A DNA stretch of 13,616 nucleotides from Bacteroidota bacterium (GCA_023386255.1 JAEWKB010000084.1:1-13616); one strand, 5' to 3'; shown: positions 1-8,011, numbered from the stretch's first letter. A program made the numbers and translations. Notes: generated from the sequence alone by a model not told the origin.

Positions 1-1
1 T

Positions 2-307
2 TACATTACCGGCATAGCAGGAGTTTTATACTTTGTATCTTATAAAATATACCGCCGCATGTATATGGACACCCCTCACAAAAAACTGTATGCTGTTTCA
101 TCATTAGTTATTGCGGCTATCATAACCATTTCGCTGTTGCGCGTATACATGGGCGGGCAGGACGACCTGAAGACAATAGCACAGGTACTGTTTTATGTAA
201 ACATTGCGGTAATGCTGTACTGCTTCCTAAAGGCGGTAGAAGGGCGCGATTACCTGGCGCACTTCGCTATGATATTTTTTACGCAGTACATCATCAACCG
301 GTTTTAG
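2..307 (+). CDS. 3' end of an unrecognised membrane protein gene
   Basis: The frame is open from the left window edge to a TAG at 305-307, giving 101 visible residues. An ATG at 59 is internal to this open frame, so the true start may lie outside the window. The protein is mostly hydrophobic: a first segment (ITGIAGVLYFVSY) lies before the internal ATG, followed by three more probable membrane helices (around LYAVSSLVIAAIITISLL, IAQVLFYVNIAVMLYCFL and YLAHFAMIFFTQYII) separated by short charged loops. I recognise no family motif. It converges on rpmA and ends just before a shared hairpin terminator. A small integral membrane protein is well supported; its function is unknown. Confidence 0.6.
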   Translation, partial: YITGIAGVLYFVSYKIYRRMYMDTPHKKLYAVSSLVIAAIITISLLRVYMGGQDDLKTIAQVLFYVNIAVMLYCFLKAVEGRDYLAHFAMIFFTQYIINRF

Positions 308-312
308 GTGAA

Positions 313-346
313 ATAAAAAAACCCACTCGGCTGAGTGGGTTTTTAT
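313..346. terminator. Bidirectional intrinsic terminator
   Basis: A perfect 7-bp GC-rich stem (CCCACTC at 322-328, GAGTGGG at 333-339) with a GGCT loop is extended by A-T pairs. It is flanked by A residues on the left and T residues on the right, so it can end transcription from both sides. It sits between the convergent membrane protein gene and rpmA. Confidence 0.85.
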
Positions 347-362
347 ATGCTTGTTTAACGTC

Positions 363-623
363 TTAAGCTTCGAATGGAAGTACAGAAACGTACGACTTGT
401 TGTCGCCTTTTTTCTGGAATTTCACAACACCGTCAACTTTTGCATGTAAAGTATGGTCTTTACCCATGTAAACGTTTTCACCCGGATTGTGCTTAGAACC
501 TCTCTGCCTAACGATAATGTTACCGGCAATAGCAGCCTGGCCGCCATAAATCTTAACGCCTAAACGTTTCGACTCTGATTCCCTACCGTTCTTGGAACTA
601 CCGACACCTTTCTTGTGAGCCAT
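363..623 (-). CDS. rpmA: 50S ribosomal protein L27 (bL27)
   Basis: The 86-residue product has the full L27 signature: an N-terminal [14 protein letters not shown] segment, then [21 protein letters not shown] and the [17 protein letters not shown] block. L27 is a large-subunit protein whose N-terminal tail reaches toward the peptidyl transferase centre. Length is normal for the family and no N-terminal extension needing cleavage is visible. The gene starts 26 bases after the rplU stop, the universal rplU-rpmA pairing, and is presumably transcribed from the rplU promoter. The leader before the ATG is all A/T with no Shine-Dalgarno sequence, as usual in Bacteroidetes. Confidence 0.98.
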   Translation of the reverse strand: MAHKKGVGSSKNGRESESKRLGVKIYGGQAAIAGNIIVRQRGSKHNPGENVYMGKDHTLHAKVDGVVKFQKKGDNKSYVSVLPFEA

Positions 624-649
624 GATGTTTTAATTTTTAATTGTTAATA

Positions 650-1012
650 TTATTCTGCAGTTTCAGCTTCCGCTTTTTTAGAGGCTTTTTTCTTAGCTCC
701 TGCACCGGTAATACCTGTGATAGAGATTTGGGTAAGAGCCTGGCGGTGGCCGTTCTTAACTTTGTAACCTTTTCTCCTTTTCTTCTTGAAAACGATTACT
801 TTGTCTCCTTTTAAGTGCTGCAGCACTTTGGCTTCAACAGAAGCACCTTCTATAGCCGGGGCGCCAAGAGTTATTGTTCCGTTGTCATCAAGTAAAAGAA
901 CTTTTGCAAATGTAACTGCATCACCTTCTTTACCTTCCAAACGATGAACAAATACCTTTTGGTCTTTGCTAACTTTAAATTGTTGCCCTGCTATCTCTAC
1001 GATTGCGTACAT
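650..1012 (-). CDS. rplU: 50S ribosomal protein L21 (bL21)
   Basis: The 120-residue product starts [18 protein letters not shown] and contains the basic block [20 protein letters not shown], both typical of L21, which binds 23S rRNA in the large subunit. The core of about 100 residues is followed by a short Ala/Lys/Glu-rich tail (from about residue 104) beyond the usual family end; such low-complexity tails are tolerated in this family. It is the first gene of the rplU-rpmA operon. A Bacteroidetes-type promoter lies about 30 bases upstream. Confidence 0.97.
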   Translation of the reverse strand: MYAIVEIAGQQFKVSKDQKVFVHRLEGKEGDAVTFAKVLLLDDNGTITLGAPAIEGASVEAKVLQHLKGDKVIVFKKKRRKGYKVKNGHRQALTQISITGITGAGAKKKASKKAEAETAE

Positions 1013-1043
1013 AACAATATGATTTGGTTATTTTTTGAGCCTG

Positions 1044-1073
1044 CAAATATACAACTTATTATTTATCAAACAA
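1044..1073 (-). promoter_or_regulatory. Promoter of rplU-rpmA
   Basis: On the minus strand, TATATTTG (1051 to 1044) matches the Bacteroidetes -7 consensus TAnnTTTG. A TTG (1073 to 1071) lies 19 bases upstream as the -33 element. The distance to the rplU ATG leaves a leader of roughly 25 bases. Confidence 0.6.
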
Positions 1074-1213
1074 CTCTGAACATAAAAAACATGACTCTGG
1101 TACAAAAATTCTATGTTGCTGATAATGAATTCTTAAAAAAAAGTTAGATTAATTGTAACAAAATAGCGAAATTGCAGTCCAATTTTGAAAATCAAAAATA
1201 ACTAGTAATTTTT

Positions 1214-2818
1214 ATGAAAAGATCTTTAATGGCTTTGGGTTCTATCCTGATGCTTGGCGCAACGGCTTCAGCCCAAAAAGTAGCATTCGAGGAGTACAAC
1301 CTGGACAACGGGCTGCACGTAATCCTGCACCAGGACAAATCGGCTCCGGTGGTAGTTACATCGGTTATGTACCATGTAGGTTCTAAAGACGAGAATCCGG
1401 AAAGGACAGGTTTTGCACACTTTTTTGAGCACTTATTATTTGAAGGCACAAAGAACATACAGCGCGGCGAGTGGTTTAAGATAGTTACGGCCAACGGTGG
1501 TAACAACAACGCCAACACAAGTGATGACAGGACGTATTACTATGAAGTATTCCCTTCTAACAATACCGAGCTTGCCATCTGGATGGAATCTGAAAGGCTT
1601 ATGCACCCTGTAATCAACCAGATTGGTGTTGATACCCAGAATGAAGTTGTTAAAGAAGAAAAGAGGCTTCGTGTGGATAACCAGCCATACGGTAACCTTA
1701 TTGCCGAGGTAAAAAGGAACATGTTTAAAGTGCACCCTTACCGCTGGGCAACCATAGGTTCTATGGAGCACCTTGACGCTGCTACGCTTGCCGAGTTCCA
1801 GGCTTTCAATAAAAAATTCTACACGCCTAATAATGCGGTGCTTGTAGTAGCCGGCGATATTGACATTGCACAAACAAAACAATGGATACAAAAATATTTT
1901 GGCCCAATAGCTAAAGGAACTCCTGTAACCCGCCAGAAATATGAAGAGCAGCCTATAACTAAAGAATTCAGGGTGGCTTATGAAGATCCTAACGTACAGC
2001 TGCCAATGGTTGTTACAGCTTACAGGACGCCATCAATGAAGACAAGGGAGGCACGCGTGCTTGACATGATATCATCTATCCTTAGCGACGGAAAAAGCTC
2101 AAGGATGTACAAAAAAATCGTAGATGATAAGAAGATGGCGCTACAGATGGGTGCTTTCAACTACAGCCAGGAAGATTACGGCCTGTATATAGTTTATGGC
2201 ATACCTATGCAGGGCTTTACTGCGGACCAGCTTATAAAAGAAGCTGATGAGGAAATCAAGAAACTGCAGACAGAGCTTATTTCTGAAAAAGAATTCCAGA
2301 AATTACAGAACCAGTTTGAGAGCCGCTACGTGAGCAGCAATGCCAGCGTAGAAGGTGTTGCCGAAAACCTTGCGTCATACTACATGCTTTATGGCGATAT
2401 CAACCTTATCAATACTGAAATTGACATCTACCGTTCCATCACAAGGGAAGAAATCAGGGAGGTTGCTAAAAAATACCTTAACAACAACCAGCGCATGATC
2501 CTGGATTACATTCCTGCAAAAGGAGATGATGCACCAGCTGCTGCACCTGCAAAAGCTGCACCTGCAAAAGCCGAAGCTCCAAAAGCTGCCGCAACTGCCA
2601 AGCCTGCTGTAGCAAAAACTACACCGGCTCCTGCAAAAACAGAGTCAGGCATGGAAACATATACTGTAGTTGAAGATGATTCACTATCAAAAATAGCAGG
2701 CCAGATATATGGTGATATATTCAAGTATAATAGGATATATGACGCGAACCGCGACCAGATATCAGACCCGAACAAAATATACCCTGGACAGGTATTAAAA
2801 ATTCCGGCCAAAAAATAA
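1214..2818 (+). CDS. Secreted M16 zinc peptidase with C-terminal LysM domain
   Basis: The 534-residue product starts with a Sec signal peptide (residues 1 to about 20, ending ATASAQ). The M16 peptidase region (about 25-435) has the inverted zinc motif HFFEH (H69, E72, H73), with the likely third ligand E149 in NEVVKEEKR, 76 residues on. All catalytic residues are present, so an active protease is expected. An Ala/Pro/Lys-rich linker (about 440-478) leads to a LysM-type domain (about 481-531; YTVVEDDSLSKIAGQIYG, then DPNKIYPGQVLKIP), which suggests binding to peptidoglycan or another glycan. The next gene follows after 40 bases and encodes a catalytically dead M16 partner, so a heterodimer is likely. 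Upstream I see only a weak -7 match (CAATTTTG at 1180-1187). The peptidase assignment is firm, the LysM domain strong and the substrate unknown. Confidence 0.93.
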   Translation: MKRSLMALGSILMLGATASAQKVAFEEYNLDNGLHVILHQDKSAPVVVTSVMYHVGSKDENPERTGFAHFFEHLLFEGTKNIQRGEWFKIVTANGGNNNANTSDDRTYYYEVFPSNNTELAIWMESERLMHPVINQIGVDTQNEVVKEEKRLRVDNQPYGNLIAEVKRNMFKVHPYRWATIGSMEHLDAATLAEFQAFNKKFYTPNNAVLVVAGDIDIAQTKQWIQKYFGPIAKGTPVTRQKYEEQPITKEFRVAYEDPNVQLPMVVTAYRTPSMKTREARVLDMISSILSDGKSSRMYKKIVDDKKMALQMGAFNYSQEDYGLYIVYGIPMQGFTADQLIKEADEEIKKLQTELISEKEFQKLQNQFESRYVSSNASVEGVAENLASYYMLYGDINLINTEIDIYRSITREEIREVAKKYLNNNQRMILDYIPAKGDDAPAAAPAKAAPAKAEAPKAAATAKPAVAKTTPAPAKTESGMETYTVVEDDSLSKIAGQIYGDIFKYNRIYDANRDQISDPNKIYPGQVLKIPAKK

Positions 2819-2858
2819 TTTCAAACTGTATATTAGCACAAAAATTTAGCACAGTATC

Positions 2859-4907
2859 ATGAAGAAAATAATATATGCATTAGCCGGCTTGTTCTTAACT
2901 ATTACAACAACGCAGGCGCAAGACAGACCAATGCCTAAACCGGGGCCGGCACCCAAAGTAAATGTAGGCCAGCCTAAGAGCTTTACTTTACCAAACGGCC
3001 TTAAGGTAATGGTTGTAGAAAACAACAAACTGCCAAGGGTATCATACAACCTTACGCTGGACACTCCTCCTTATGCTGAAGGGCCTAAAAAAGGTGTTTC
3101 ATACATGGTGAGCGCCCTTATGGGTAACGGAACAAAAAAAATATCTAAAGCGGCATTCAATGAGGAAGTTGACTTCCTTGGCGCTAACATCAACTTCTGG
3201 GCTTCAGGAGCATCGGCGAGCGGGCTATCTAAGTATTCTGACAGGATACTTGAACTAATGGCTGACGGTGCGCTTAATCCTGTTTTCACTCAGGAAGAGT
3301 TTGATAAGCAAAAAGCACAAATAATTGAAGGCCTTAAAGCTGACGAAAAAAGCGTACCTGCTGTTGCATCGCGTGTGGCTGACGTATTAGTATACGGTAA
3401 GAACCACCCGAACGGCGAGTACCTTAGCGAAGAGACATTGAACAATGTTACGCTTAAAGATGTTCAGGCCAACTACAACACTTATTTTGTACCGGGCAAA
3501 GCATACCTGGTTATAGTAGGTGATGTAAAGTATGACAACATAAAGCCAAAAGTTGAAAAACTATTCGGTTCATGGAAAGCGGCTAACCCTCCTGCCGTTA
3601 CGTACACTGACCCTAAAGATGTACCGGGTTCGCAAATCAACTTTGTTGACATGCCGAACGCTGTACAATCTGAAATCGCGGTTATCAACGTGGTAAACCT
3701 AAAAATGACCGATAAAGAATATTTTGCTGCACTACTTGCCAACCAGATTTTAGGCGGTGGCGGCGAAGGACGTTTATTCCTTAACCTTCGTGAAGCTCAC
3801 GGATGGACATACGGCGCTTACTCTTCACTGGGTTCAGGCAAGTATGTAACCACGTTCCAGTCTTCAACTTCAGTACGTAATACGGTAACGGACAGTGCTG
3901 TTGTAGAGATATTCAATGAAATCAAAAGGATGAGGAATGAGCTTGTTAGCGAAGAAGACCTTAAAAATGCCAAAGCAAAATACATTGGTAACTTTGTAAT
4001 GCAGGTTGAAAAGCCCGCTACTATAGCACGCTACGCGCTTATGACGCAAACACAGGGGCTTCCTGAAGATTTCTACAAGAACTATATCGCCAACATTAAT
4101 GCTGTAACACCACAGGACGTTAAAGCTGCGGCTAATAAGTTTTTCCTTGCCGACAATGCCCGCGTTGTGGTTGTAGGTAAAGCCAGCGATGTGCTTAAAG
4201 GACTTGAAAGGACAAATATTCCAATCCAGTATTTTGATAAATACGGCAAGCCTGTTGAAAAACCGGGAGCTAACAAAGCTGTACCTGCGGGTGTAACTGT
4301 AAAATCTGTAATGGATAACTACATTAAGGCTATTGGCGGTGAGCAGGCTGTAAAAGCGGTTAAAACAATTGCAACAACCTATACAGGTACTGTACAGGGT
4401 ATGCAAATGGACCTAAAGGTGAAGGTATCTGATGATAACAAAATGGCTGTGAGCGCTACTGCCATGGGTATGGAAGTTATGAAGCAGGTAGTTAATGACA
4501 AAGCCGCTTATATGGTAATCCAGGGCCAGAAGCAGGATATTACCGGTGAGGAATATACCACAATGAAAGAAGAAGCTGTACCTTTTGCTGAGCTTACAAT
4601 GGCTAACAAGCCGGGTGTTGCCCTTAAAGGTATTGAGAAGATGTTTGGTGCCGATGCGTATGTAATAACAGACGGCGAGTCAACTTACTACTACGATGTA
4701 AAAACCGGGCTTAAGGTTGCAAAATCTGAGCAGGTTGACGGTCCGGGCGGACAGCCAATGAGCGTTCTTACCCCTTATAGCGATTACCGCGCTGTTAAAG
4801 GTGTGAAAGTGCCTCATAAAACTGCTATTAACGTAGGTGTTGAAATTGAACTTACAGCTACAGACGTTAAAATTAATGAAGGTGTAACTGCTGCTGATTT
4901 TCAGTAG
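2859..4907 (+). CDS. Secreted non-catalytic M16 peptidase homologue with LolA-like C-terminal domain
   Basis: The 682-residue product has a signal peptide (1-20, TTTQAQ) and then two M16 domains (about 40-450). Where the zinc motif HxxEH should be, the aligned segment reads GVSYMVSALMGNGT (79-92), so the three key positions are Y82, S85 and A86 and zinc binding is lost. The second M16 domain keeps the conserved R...Y region (LREAHGWTYGAYS, R311 and Y318). In heterodimeric bacterial M16B proteases the non-zinc subunit supplies this R/Y pair, so the protein probably completes the active site of the upstream partner. Residues about 478-682 form an extra, mostly beta domain (SVMDNYIKAIGGEQAVKAV, YYYDVKTGLKV) that resembles LolA-like lipid-binding folds; this last assignment is by pattern only. 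The 40-base gap from the first M16 gene holds no terminator, so the pair is probably one transcript. Confidence 0.92.
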   Translation: MKKIIYALAGLFLTITTTQAQDRPMPKPGPAPKVNVGQPKSFTLPNGLKVMVVENNKLPRVSYNLTLDTPPYAEGPKKGVSYMVSALMGNGTKKISKAAFNEEVDFLGANINFWASGASASGLSKYSDRILELMADGALNPVFTQEEFDKQKAQIIEGLKADEKSVPAVASRVADVLVYGKNHPNGEYLSEETLNNVTLKDVQANYNTYFVPGKAYLVIVGDVKYDNIKPKVEKLFGSWKAANPPAVTYTDPKDVPGSQINFVDMPNAVQSEIAVINVVNLKMTDKEYFAALLANQILGGGGEGRLFLNLREAHGWTYGAYSSLGSGKYVTTFQSSTSVRNTVTDSAVVEIFNEIKRMRNELVSEEDLKNAKAKYIGNFVMQVEKPATIARYALMTQTQGLPEDFYKNYIANINAVTPQDVKAAANKFFLADNARVVVVGKASDVLKGLERTNIPIQYFDKYGKPVEKPGANKAVPAGVTVKSVMDNYIKAIGGEQAVKAVKTIATTYTGTVQGMQMDLKVKVSDDNKMAVSATAMGMEVMKQVVNDKAAYMVIQGQKQDITGEEYTTMKEEAVPFAELTMANKPGVALKGIEKMFGADAYVITDGESTYYYDVKTGLKVAKSEQVDGPGGQPMSVLTPYSDYRAVKGVKVPHKTAINVGVEIELTATDVKINEGVTAADFQ

Positions 4908-4925
4908 TAGTTAGTTATGATATTT

Positions 4926-4951
4926 AAAGGCTGCCATAGGCAGCCTTTTTT
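4926..4951 (+). terminator. Intrinsic terminator of the M16 pair
   Basis: GGCTGCC (4929-4935), loop ATA and GGCAGCC (4939-4945) form a 7-bp perfect stem, flanked by AAA and a run of six T. It lies 18 bases after the stop codon of the second M16 gene. Confidence 0.88.
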
Positions 4952-4995
4952 CATTAAATCCGTGGAAGCGCATGCGCACCAATAAGCTTTTTATG

Positions 4996-5003
4996 TACAT
5001 TTG
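4996..5003 (+). promoter_or_regulatory. Promoter -7 element of the HMA lipoprotein gene
   Basis: TACATTTG matches the Bacteroidetes TAnnTTTG consensus exactly and lies 38 bases before the ATG at 5042. No clear TTG is present 17-23 bases upstream, so the -33 element is weak or absent. Confidence 0.5.
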
Positions 5004-5041
5004 TACCCTCTGCTATAGAGATTTAATAACATAAATTTAGT

Positions 5042-5593
5042 ATGAAAACAGTAAATACACTTTCAGCGCTTGCACTTGCAGCAGTATTGTTTGTGAGCTG
5101 CAAAGACACTTCAAAAGACGGCAACATTGAAACCAATGAGCAAACCGTAACCGACACTACACAGGTTAAGGAAACTGCCGCTAACCTTGAAACCACAACT
5201 TTTAAGATTGATGGCATGACCTGCCCTATGGGATGCGCCGCCACCATAGAAAAGAAGCTTGCCAAGATGGATGGCGTGCAGGAAGCAAAGGTTGATTATG
5301 ATAAAAAAGAAGCAAAAGTATCTTTTGACCCTGCAAAGCAAACACCTGAAAAATTTGTTGAAACCGTAGAAAGCCTTGCTGACGGGGCTTATAAAGTATC
5401 AGATGTGAAATCTTCAGGAGACAAAGCTTTTTATAGCGTAGACCAGGAAAAAGAGAAAAAGAAAGAAGCAAAGAAAACTGCTAAGAAAAAAGAATCTAAA
5501 GCAAGTTGCGGTACAGAGAAAAAAGGAGGATGCTGCTCTGCAGATGCTAAAAAATCATGTGGTGGCAATGAACCAAAAGGCGGAAGCATGTAA
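5042..5593 (+). CDS. Lipoprotein with heavy-metal-associated (HMA) domain and Cys/Lys-rich tail
   Basis: The 183-residue product begins with a lipoprotein signal (ALAAVLFVSC, lipidated C20) and an acidic, Thr-rich spacer. An HMA fold follows (about 51-120). Its metal loop reads GMTCPMGCA, so C61 and C65 are spaced CxxxC rather than the usual CxxC of copper chaperones; the rest (GVQEAKVDYDKKEAKVSFDP) is a typical HMA core. The tail (about 135-183) is a Lys/Glu-rich stretch followed by four cysteines (C156, C164, C165, C173) among Gly and Lys, which could bind extra metal. Likely role: envelope-anchored copper or other soft-metal binding protein. It stands alone between two terminators with its own promoter element. 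Domain and lipoprotein status are clear; the metal is inferred. Confidence 0.85.
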   Translation: MKTVNTLSALALAAVLFVSCKDTSKDGNIETNEQTVTDTTQVKETAANLETTTFKIDGMTCPMGCAATIEKKLAKMDGVQEAKVDYDKKEAKVSFDPAKQTPEKFVETVESLADGAYKVSDVKSSGDKAFYSVDQEKEKKKEAKKTAKKKESKASCGTEKKGGCCSADAKKSCGGNEPKGGSM

Positions 5594-5610
5594 TATGCAA
5601 TTAGAGTATA

Positions 5611-5647
5611 AACAAAAAGCAGCTTAAAGCTGCTTTTTGTTTTTTTA
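5611..5647. terminator. Bidirectional intrinsic terminator
   Basis: GCAGCT (5619-5624), loop TAA and AGCTGC (5628-5633) form the stem core, extended by AAAAA/TTTTT pairs, with a T run on the right and A residues on the left. It separates the convergent HMA lipoprotein gene and the gldD operon. Confidence 0.85.
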
Positions 5648-5673
5648 TATCGTCAGTTTTTAAATCATAAAGC

Positions 5674-5757
5674 TTATTTCCAGCTCAGGCTTTCCATCAA
5701 ATGCTGCATATCATTTTTTATATAGCTCGCTGCCGGCATTATTGAATCAAAATTAGG
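5674..5757 (-). pseudogene. gldD: In-frame C-terminal remainder of GldD beyond the TAG
   Basis: Directly after the TAG at 5760-5758 the same minus-strand frame stays open for 27 codons to a TAA at 5676-5674. It reads PNFDSIMPAASYIKND and then a helix ending ESLSWK. This matches the C-terminus expected for GldD, and adding it restores a product of 190 residues, the usual family size. The segment is therefore not spacer but the disconnected end of the gene. Confidence 0.82.
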
Positions 5758-6246
5758 CTATGCAAAAAAGTAAACCGACCCTGTAAGGAAATGCCTGGTA
5801 CTGTCGGTAACATAAAATTGGGCATTGGTTGCGGCATTGCCCCCCACCTGGTAAAACATACCATATGTTTTACGTAGCGGATTTACAAAAGGCTGCTCCT
5901 GTATGGCATCAGCCTTTATTACGTGCTCATAGGTGAGCTTTTGTGCATCCCGCAGCAGCGATTCAAGGTTGCCGCCAGTTACAGGCTTATAGTTAACATA
6001 AATTGTTGCTTTCATTTTAGGATACTCAATGGTAATATTGCAGTTCCCCTTTTCCTTTATCCTCGACAGCGTATTAACATCAAAACTGTATGGGCATCCG
6101 CCATAAAAATTCCGGTACTGCGCTTCCTGGTAATCAAGCCTTAAAAATCCTCTGGGTTTTGGCACCGGGTCGCCCCCGCACGATGCTGAAGCCAGGCCTA
6201 TAAAGGCCGCGAGTGAAAAACAATTAACTATCCTTTTAATTTTCAT
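5758..6246 (-). CDS. gldD: Gliding motility lipoprotein GldD, interrupted by an in-frame TAG
   Basis: As read, 162 residues: a lipoprotein signal (C23 in LASASC), then GldD sequence including PKPRGFLRLDYQEAQYRNF, NITIEYPKMKATIYVNYK, LLRDAQKLTYEHVIKADAI and QFYVTDSTRHFLTGSVYFFA. GldD is an envelope lipoprotein required for gliding in Flavobacterium johnsoniae. The frame stops at a TAG (5760-5758) in the middle of a conserved block; from memory of the family a lysine is expected there, and one A-to-T change in AAG would create the stop. The missing C-terminus is intact downstream (5674-5757). The start ATG overlaps the gldE stop in an ATGA, implying translational coupling. Whether the short product works is unknown. 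Confidence 0.9.
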   Translation of the reverse strand: MKIKRIVNCFSLAAFIGLASASCGGDPVPKPRGFLRLDYQEAQYRNFYGGCPYSFDVNTLSRIKEKGNCNITIEYPKMKATIYVNYKPVTGGNLESLLRDAQKLTYEHVIKADAIQEQPFVNPLRKTYGMFYQVGGNAATNAQFYVTDSTRHFLTGSVYFFA

Positions 6247-7538
6247 TTATGCTTAAGCGTCACTTTTATTTGTCGTATCCGTCGCTTATCAACTGATTCC
6301 ACCGTAAAGATATTGCCTTTAAACTTAATTTTTTGACCTTTTTTAGGGAAATTGCCCGAAAGCTCCAGCAGAAAGCCCGCAAGAGTTTCTGATTCGCCTT
6401 TGGCCTCCTCAAAATCATCTTCCTCACAATCGGTAATACGGCAAAAGTCTTTAATATTTATCTTACCGTCAAACAGGAAGTTATTCTCGTCTATACGTGA
6501 GTAAATAATGTCCTCATCATCAAACTCATCACTAATATCACCAACTATTTCTTCAAGTATATCTTCAAGCGTAATAAGCCCCGATGTACCGCCGTATTCG
6601 TCAACCACAATAGCAAGGTGGTTTTTCATTACCTGAAATTCCCTTAACAGGTTATCCAGCTTTTTATTTTCAGGTACAAAAAAAGGCTCCCTAATTATGG
6701 CCTGCCAGTTGAAACCAGCATCATCAATATGAGGAATGATATCCTTAATAAACAGAACGCCCTCTATACGGTCTATATTGTCTTTATAAACCGGTATACG
6801 CGAAAACCCGTACTCAACAATTTTAGGGAGCACTCCCGAAAACGGCTCCTCTATATTAAGTGCAAACATGTCAATGCGCGGGCACATAACCTGCTTAACA
6901 TCAGTATTGCCAAAAGATACAATGCCTTCAAGTATTTTCTGCTCTTCATCGGTAGCATCGCCATAATCCGTAAGCTCCAGCGCCTGTGAAAGCTGGTCAA
7001 CTGAAAAATTAGATTTCTGCGCACCAAATTTAGCATCAAGCCACAAGCCAATTTCCCGCATAGGTATACTTAGGGGCGATAATAACCTGTTAAGCATAAA
7101 TAACGGATATACTATCCTTTTACAAAAGCGCATGTTGTTACGGCTGGCATAAACTTTAGGCATTACCTCACCAAAAAGCAGCATCAGAAAGGTAATCAGT
7201 ACAATTTGAACAAAGAACCTCAAAGATTCATGTGAAATAGTGGCAAACAGCCTGCTGCTCAGCCTGAAAGCTACGATAACAAAAGCGATGTTGATAAGGT
7301 TATTAGTGATTAAAATAGTGGCCAGAAGCTTTTTCGGCTTTTCAAGCAGTGCAGTAATAAGCTTTCCTTTTTTTGGGCTTTTATTATTGATTTTTCCAAT
7401 TTCTTCTGGAGATAGTGAGAATATGGCTACTTCGGTACCTGATATGACCGCTGAACACAGTAAAAGCAAAAAGATAGCGGCTAATCCGAAGATAAGGTTA
7501 TAGTCAGGTGTGGTTAAACTCGAGGGGTCAGGGTCCAA
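6243..7538 (-). CDS. gldE: Gliding motility-associated protein GldE (CNNM/CBS/CorC-type membrane protein)
   Basis: The 431-residue product has an N-terminal CNNM (DUF21) membrane domain (about 15-165, with helices around IFGLAAIFLLLLCSAVISG, LLATILITNNLINIAFVIVA and FFVQIVLITFLMLLFGEVMPK). A pair of CBS domains follows (about 215-335; VKQVMCPRIDM, FSRIPVYKDNIDRIEGVLFIKD, HLAIVVDEYGGTSGLITLEDILEEIVG), then a CorC/HlyC-associated C-terminal domain (about 345-428). This is the hemolysin C/CorC architecture linked to divalent cation transport. In Flavobacterium the copy next to gldD is called GldE and is tied genetically to gliding; its biochemical activity is not established. It starts 23 bases after ssb and overlaps gldD by four bases, so ssb-gldE-gldD form one operon. 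Confidence 0.95.
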   Translation of the reverse strand: MDPDPSSLTTPDYNLIFGLAAIFLLLLCSAVISGTEVAIFSLSPEEIGKINNKSPKKGKLITALLEKPKKLLATILITNNLINIAFVIVAFRLSSRLFATISHESLRFFVQIVLITFLMLLFGEVMPKVYASRNNMRFCKRIVYPLFMLNRLLSPLSIPMREIGLWLDAKFGAQKSNFSVDQLSQALELTDYGDATDEEQKILEGIVSFGNTDVKQVMCPRIDMFALNIEEPFSGVLPKIVEYGFSRIPVYKDNIDRIEGVLFIKDIIPHIDDAGFNWQAIIREPFFVPENKKLDNLLREFQVMKNHLAIVVDEYGGTSGLITLEDILEEIVGDISDEFDDEDIIYSRIDENNFLFDGKINIKDFCRITDCEEDDFEEAKGESETLAGFLLELSGNFPKKGQKIKFKGNIFTVESVDKRRIRQIKVTLKHK

Positions 7539-7561
7539 AACTTTACAGTTTAATTAAACAA

Positions 7562-8011
7562 TCAAAACGGAAGATCATCATGCGACTCCAGGTTTTGTAT
7601 ATCGTAATTTGGTGTTCTTACAGGCTCTGCAGCCATTCCGGGACCGGTGGGCCTGCTGTTGCCGTCAAGCTCTTTTTTTGTGGTCAGGAATGTAAATTCT
7701 GTAACCTGGATTTCAGTGGTATATTTGGTAGATCCGTCTTCAGCCTGCCACTGACGCGACTTTATACGTCCCTCCACATAAATTTTATCTCCTTTGCTCA
7801 GGTATTTTTCACAGATTTCAGCAGCTTTATTCCGTACTACAAGGTTATGCCACTCGGTCGACGTTATTTTTTCATTAGTCTGCTTGTTAATGTAAACCTC
7901 ATTGGTAGCCAGCGGAAAGCGGCCAATACAGTTGCCTCCCTCAAAATAATGCATCTTCACATCATCTCCAAGGTGCCCTATCAGCATGACTTTGTTCAAC
8001 GTTCCGTTCAT
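7562..8011 (-). CDS. ssb: Single-stranded DNA-binding protein
   Basis: The 149-residue product has an OB fold (about 1-110) with SSB hallmarks: MNGTLNKVMLIGHLGDDVK, CIGRFPLATNE, TEWHNLVVRNKAAEICEKYLSKGDKIYVEGRI and a KYTTEIQVTEFTFL strand. A flexible Gly/Pro-containing linker leads to the acidic tip DDLPF, the conserved docking site for replication and repair partners. Length is typical. It has its own promoter at the end of mutY, 42 bases beyond the mutY stop, and heads the operon with gldE and gldD. Confidence 0.97.
   Translation of the reverse strand: MNGTLNKVMLIGHLGDDVKMHYFEGGNCIGRFPLATNEVYINKQTNEKITSTEWHNLVVRNKAAEICEKYLSKGDKIYVEGRIKSRQWQAEDGSTKYTTEIQVTEFTFLTTKKELDGNSRPTGPGMAAEPVRTPNYDIQNLESHDDLPF

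Noticed and set aside
1013..1043. Possible L21-type autoregulatory leader before rplU
   Set aside because: The distance from the promoter to the ATG is only about 30 bases and no stable hairpin is visible.
944..1147. Open frame of 67 codons on the + strand over the rplU start and promoter
   Set aside because: It overlaps the well-supported rplU coding region and its promoter on the other strand, and the product resembles no protein.
3870..4406. 178-codon minus-strand frame opposite the second M16 gene
   Set aside because: The sense frame has full M16 homology; the antisense product is Cys/Phe/Tyr-rich with no recognisable domain.
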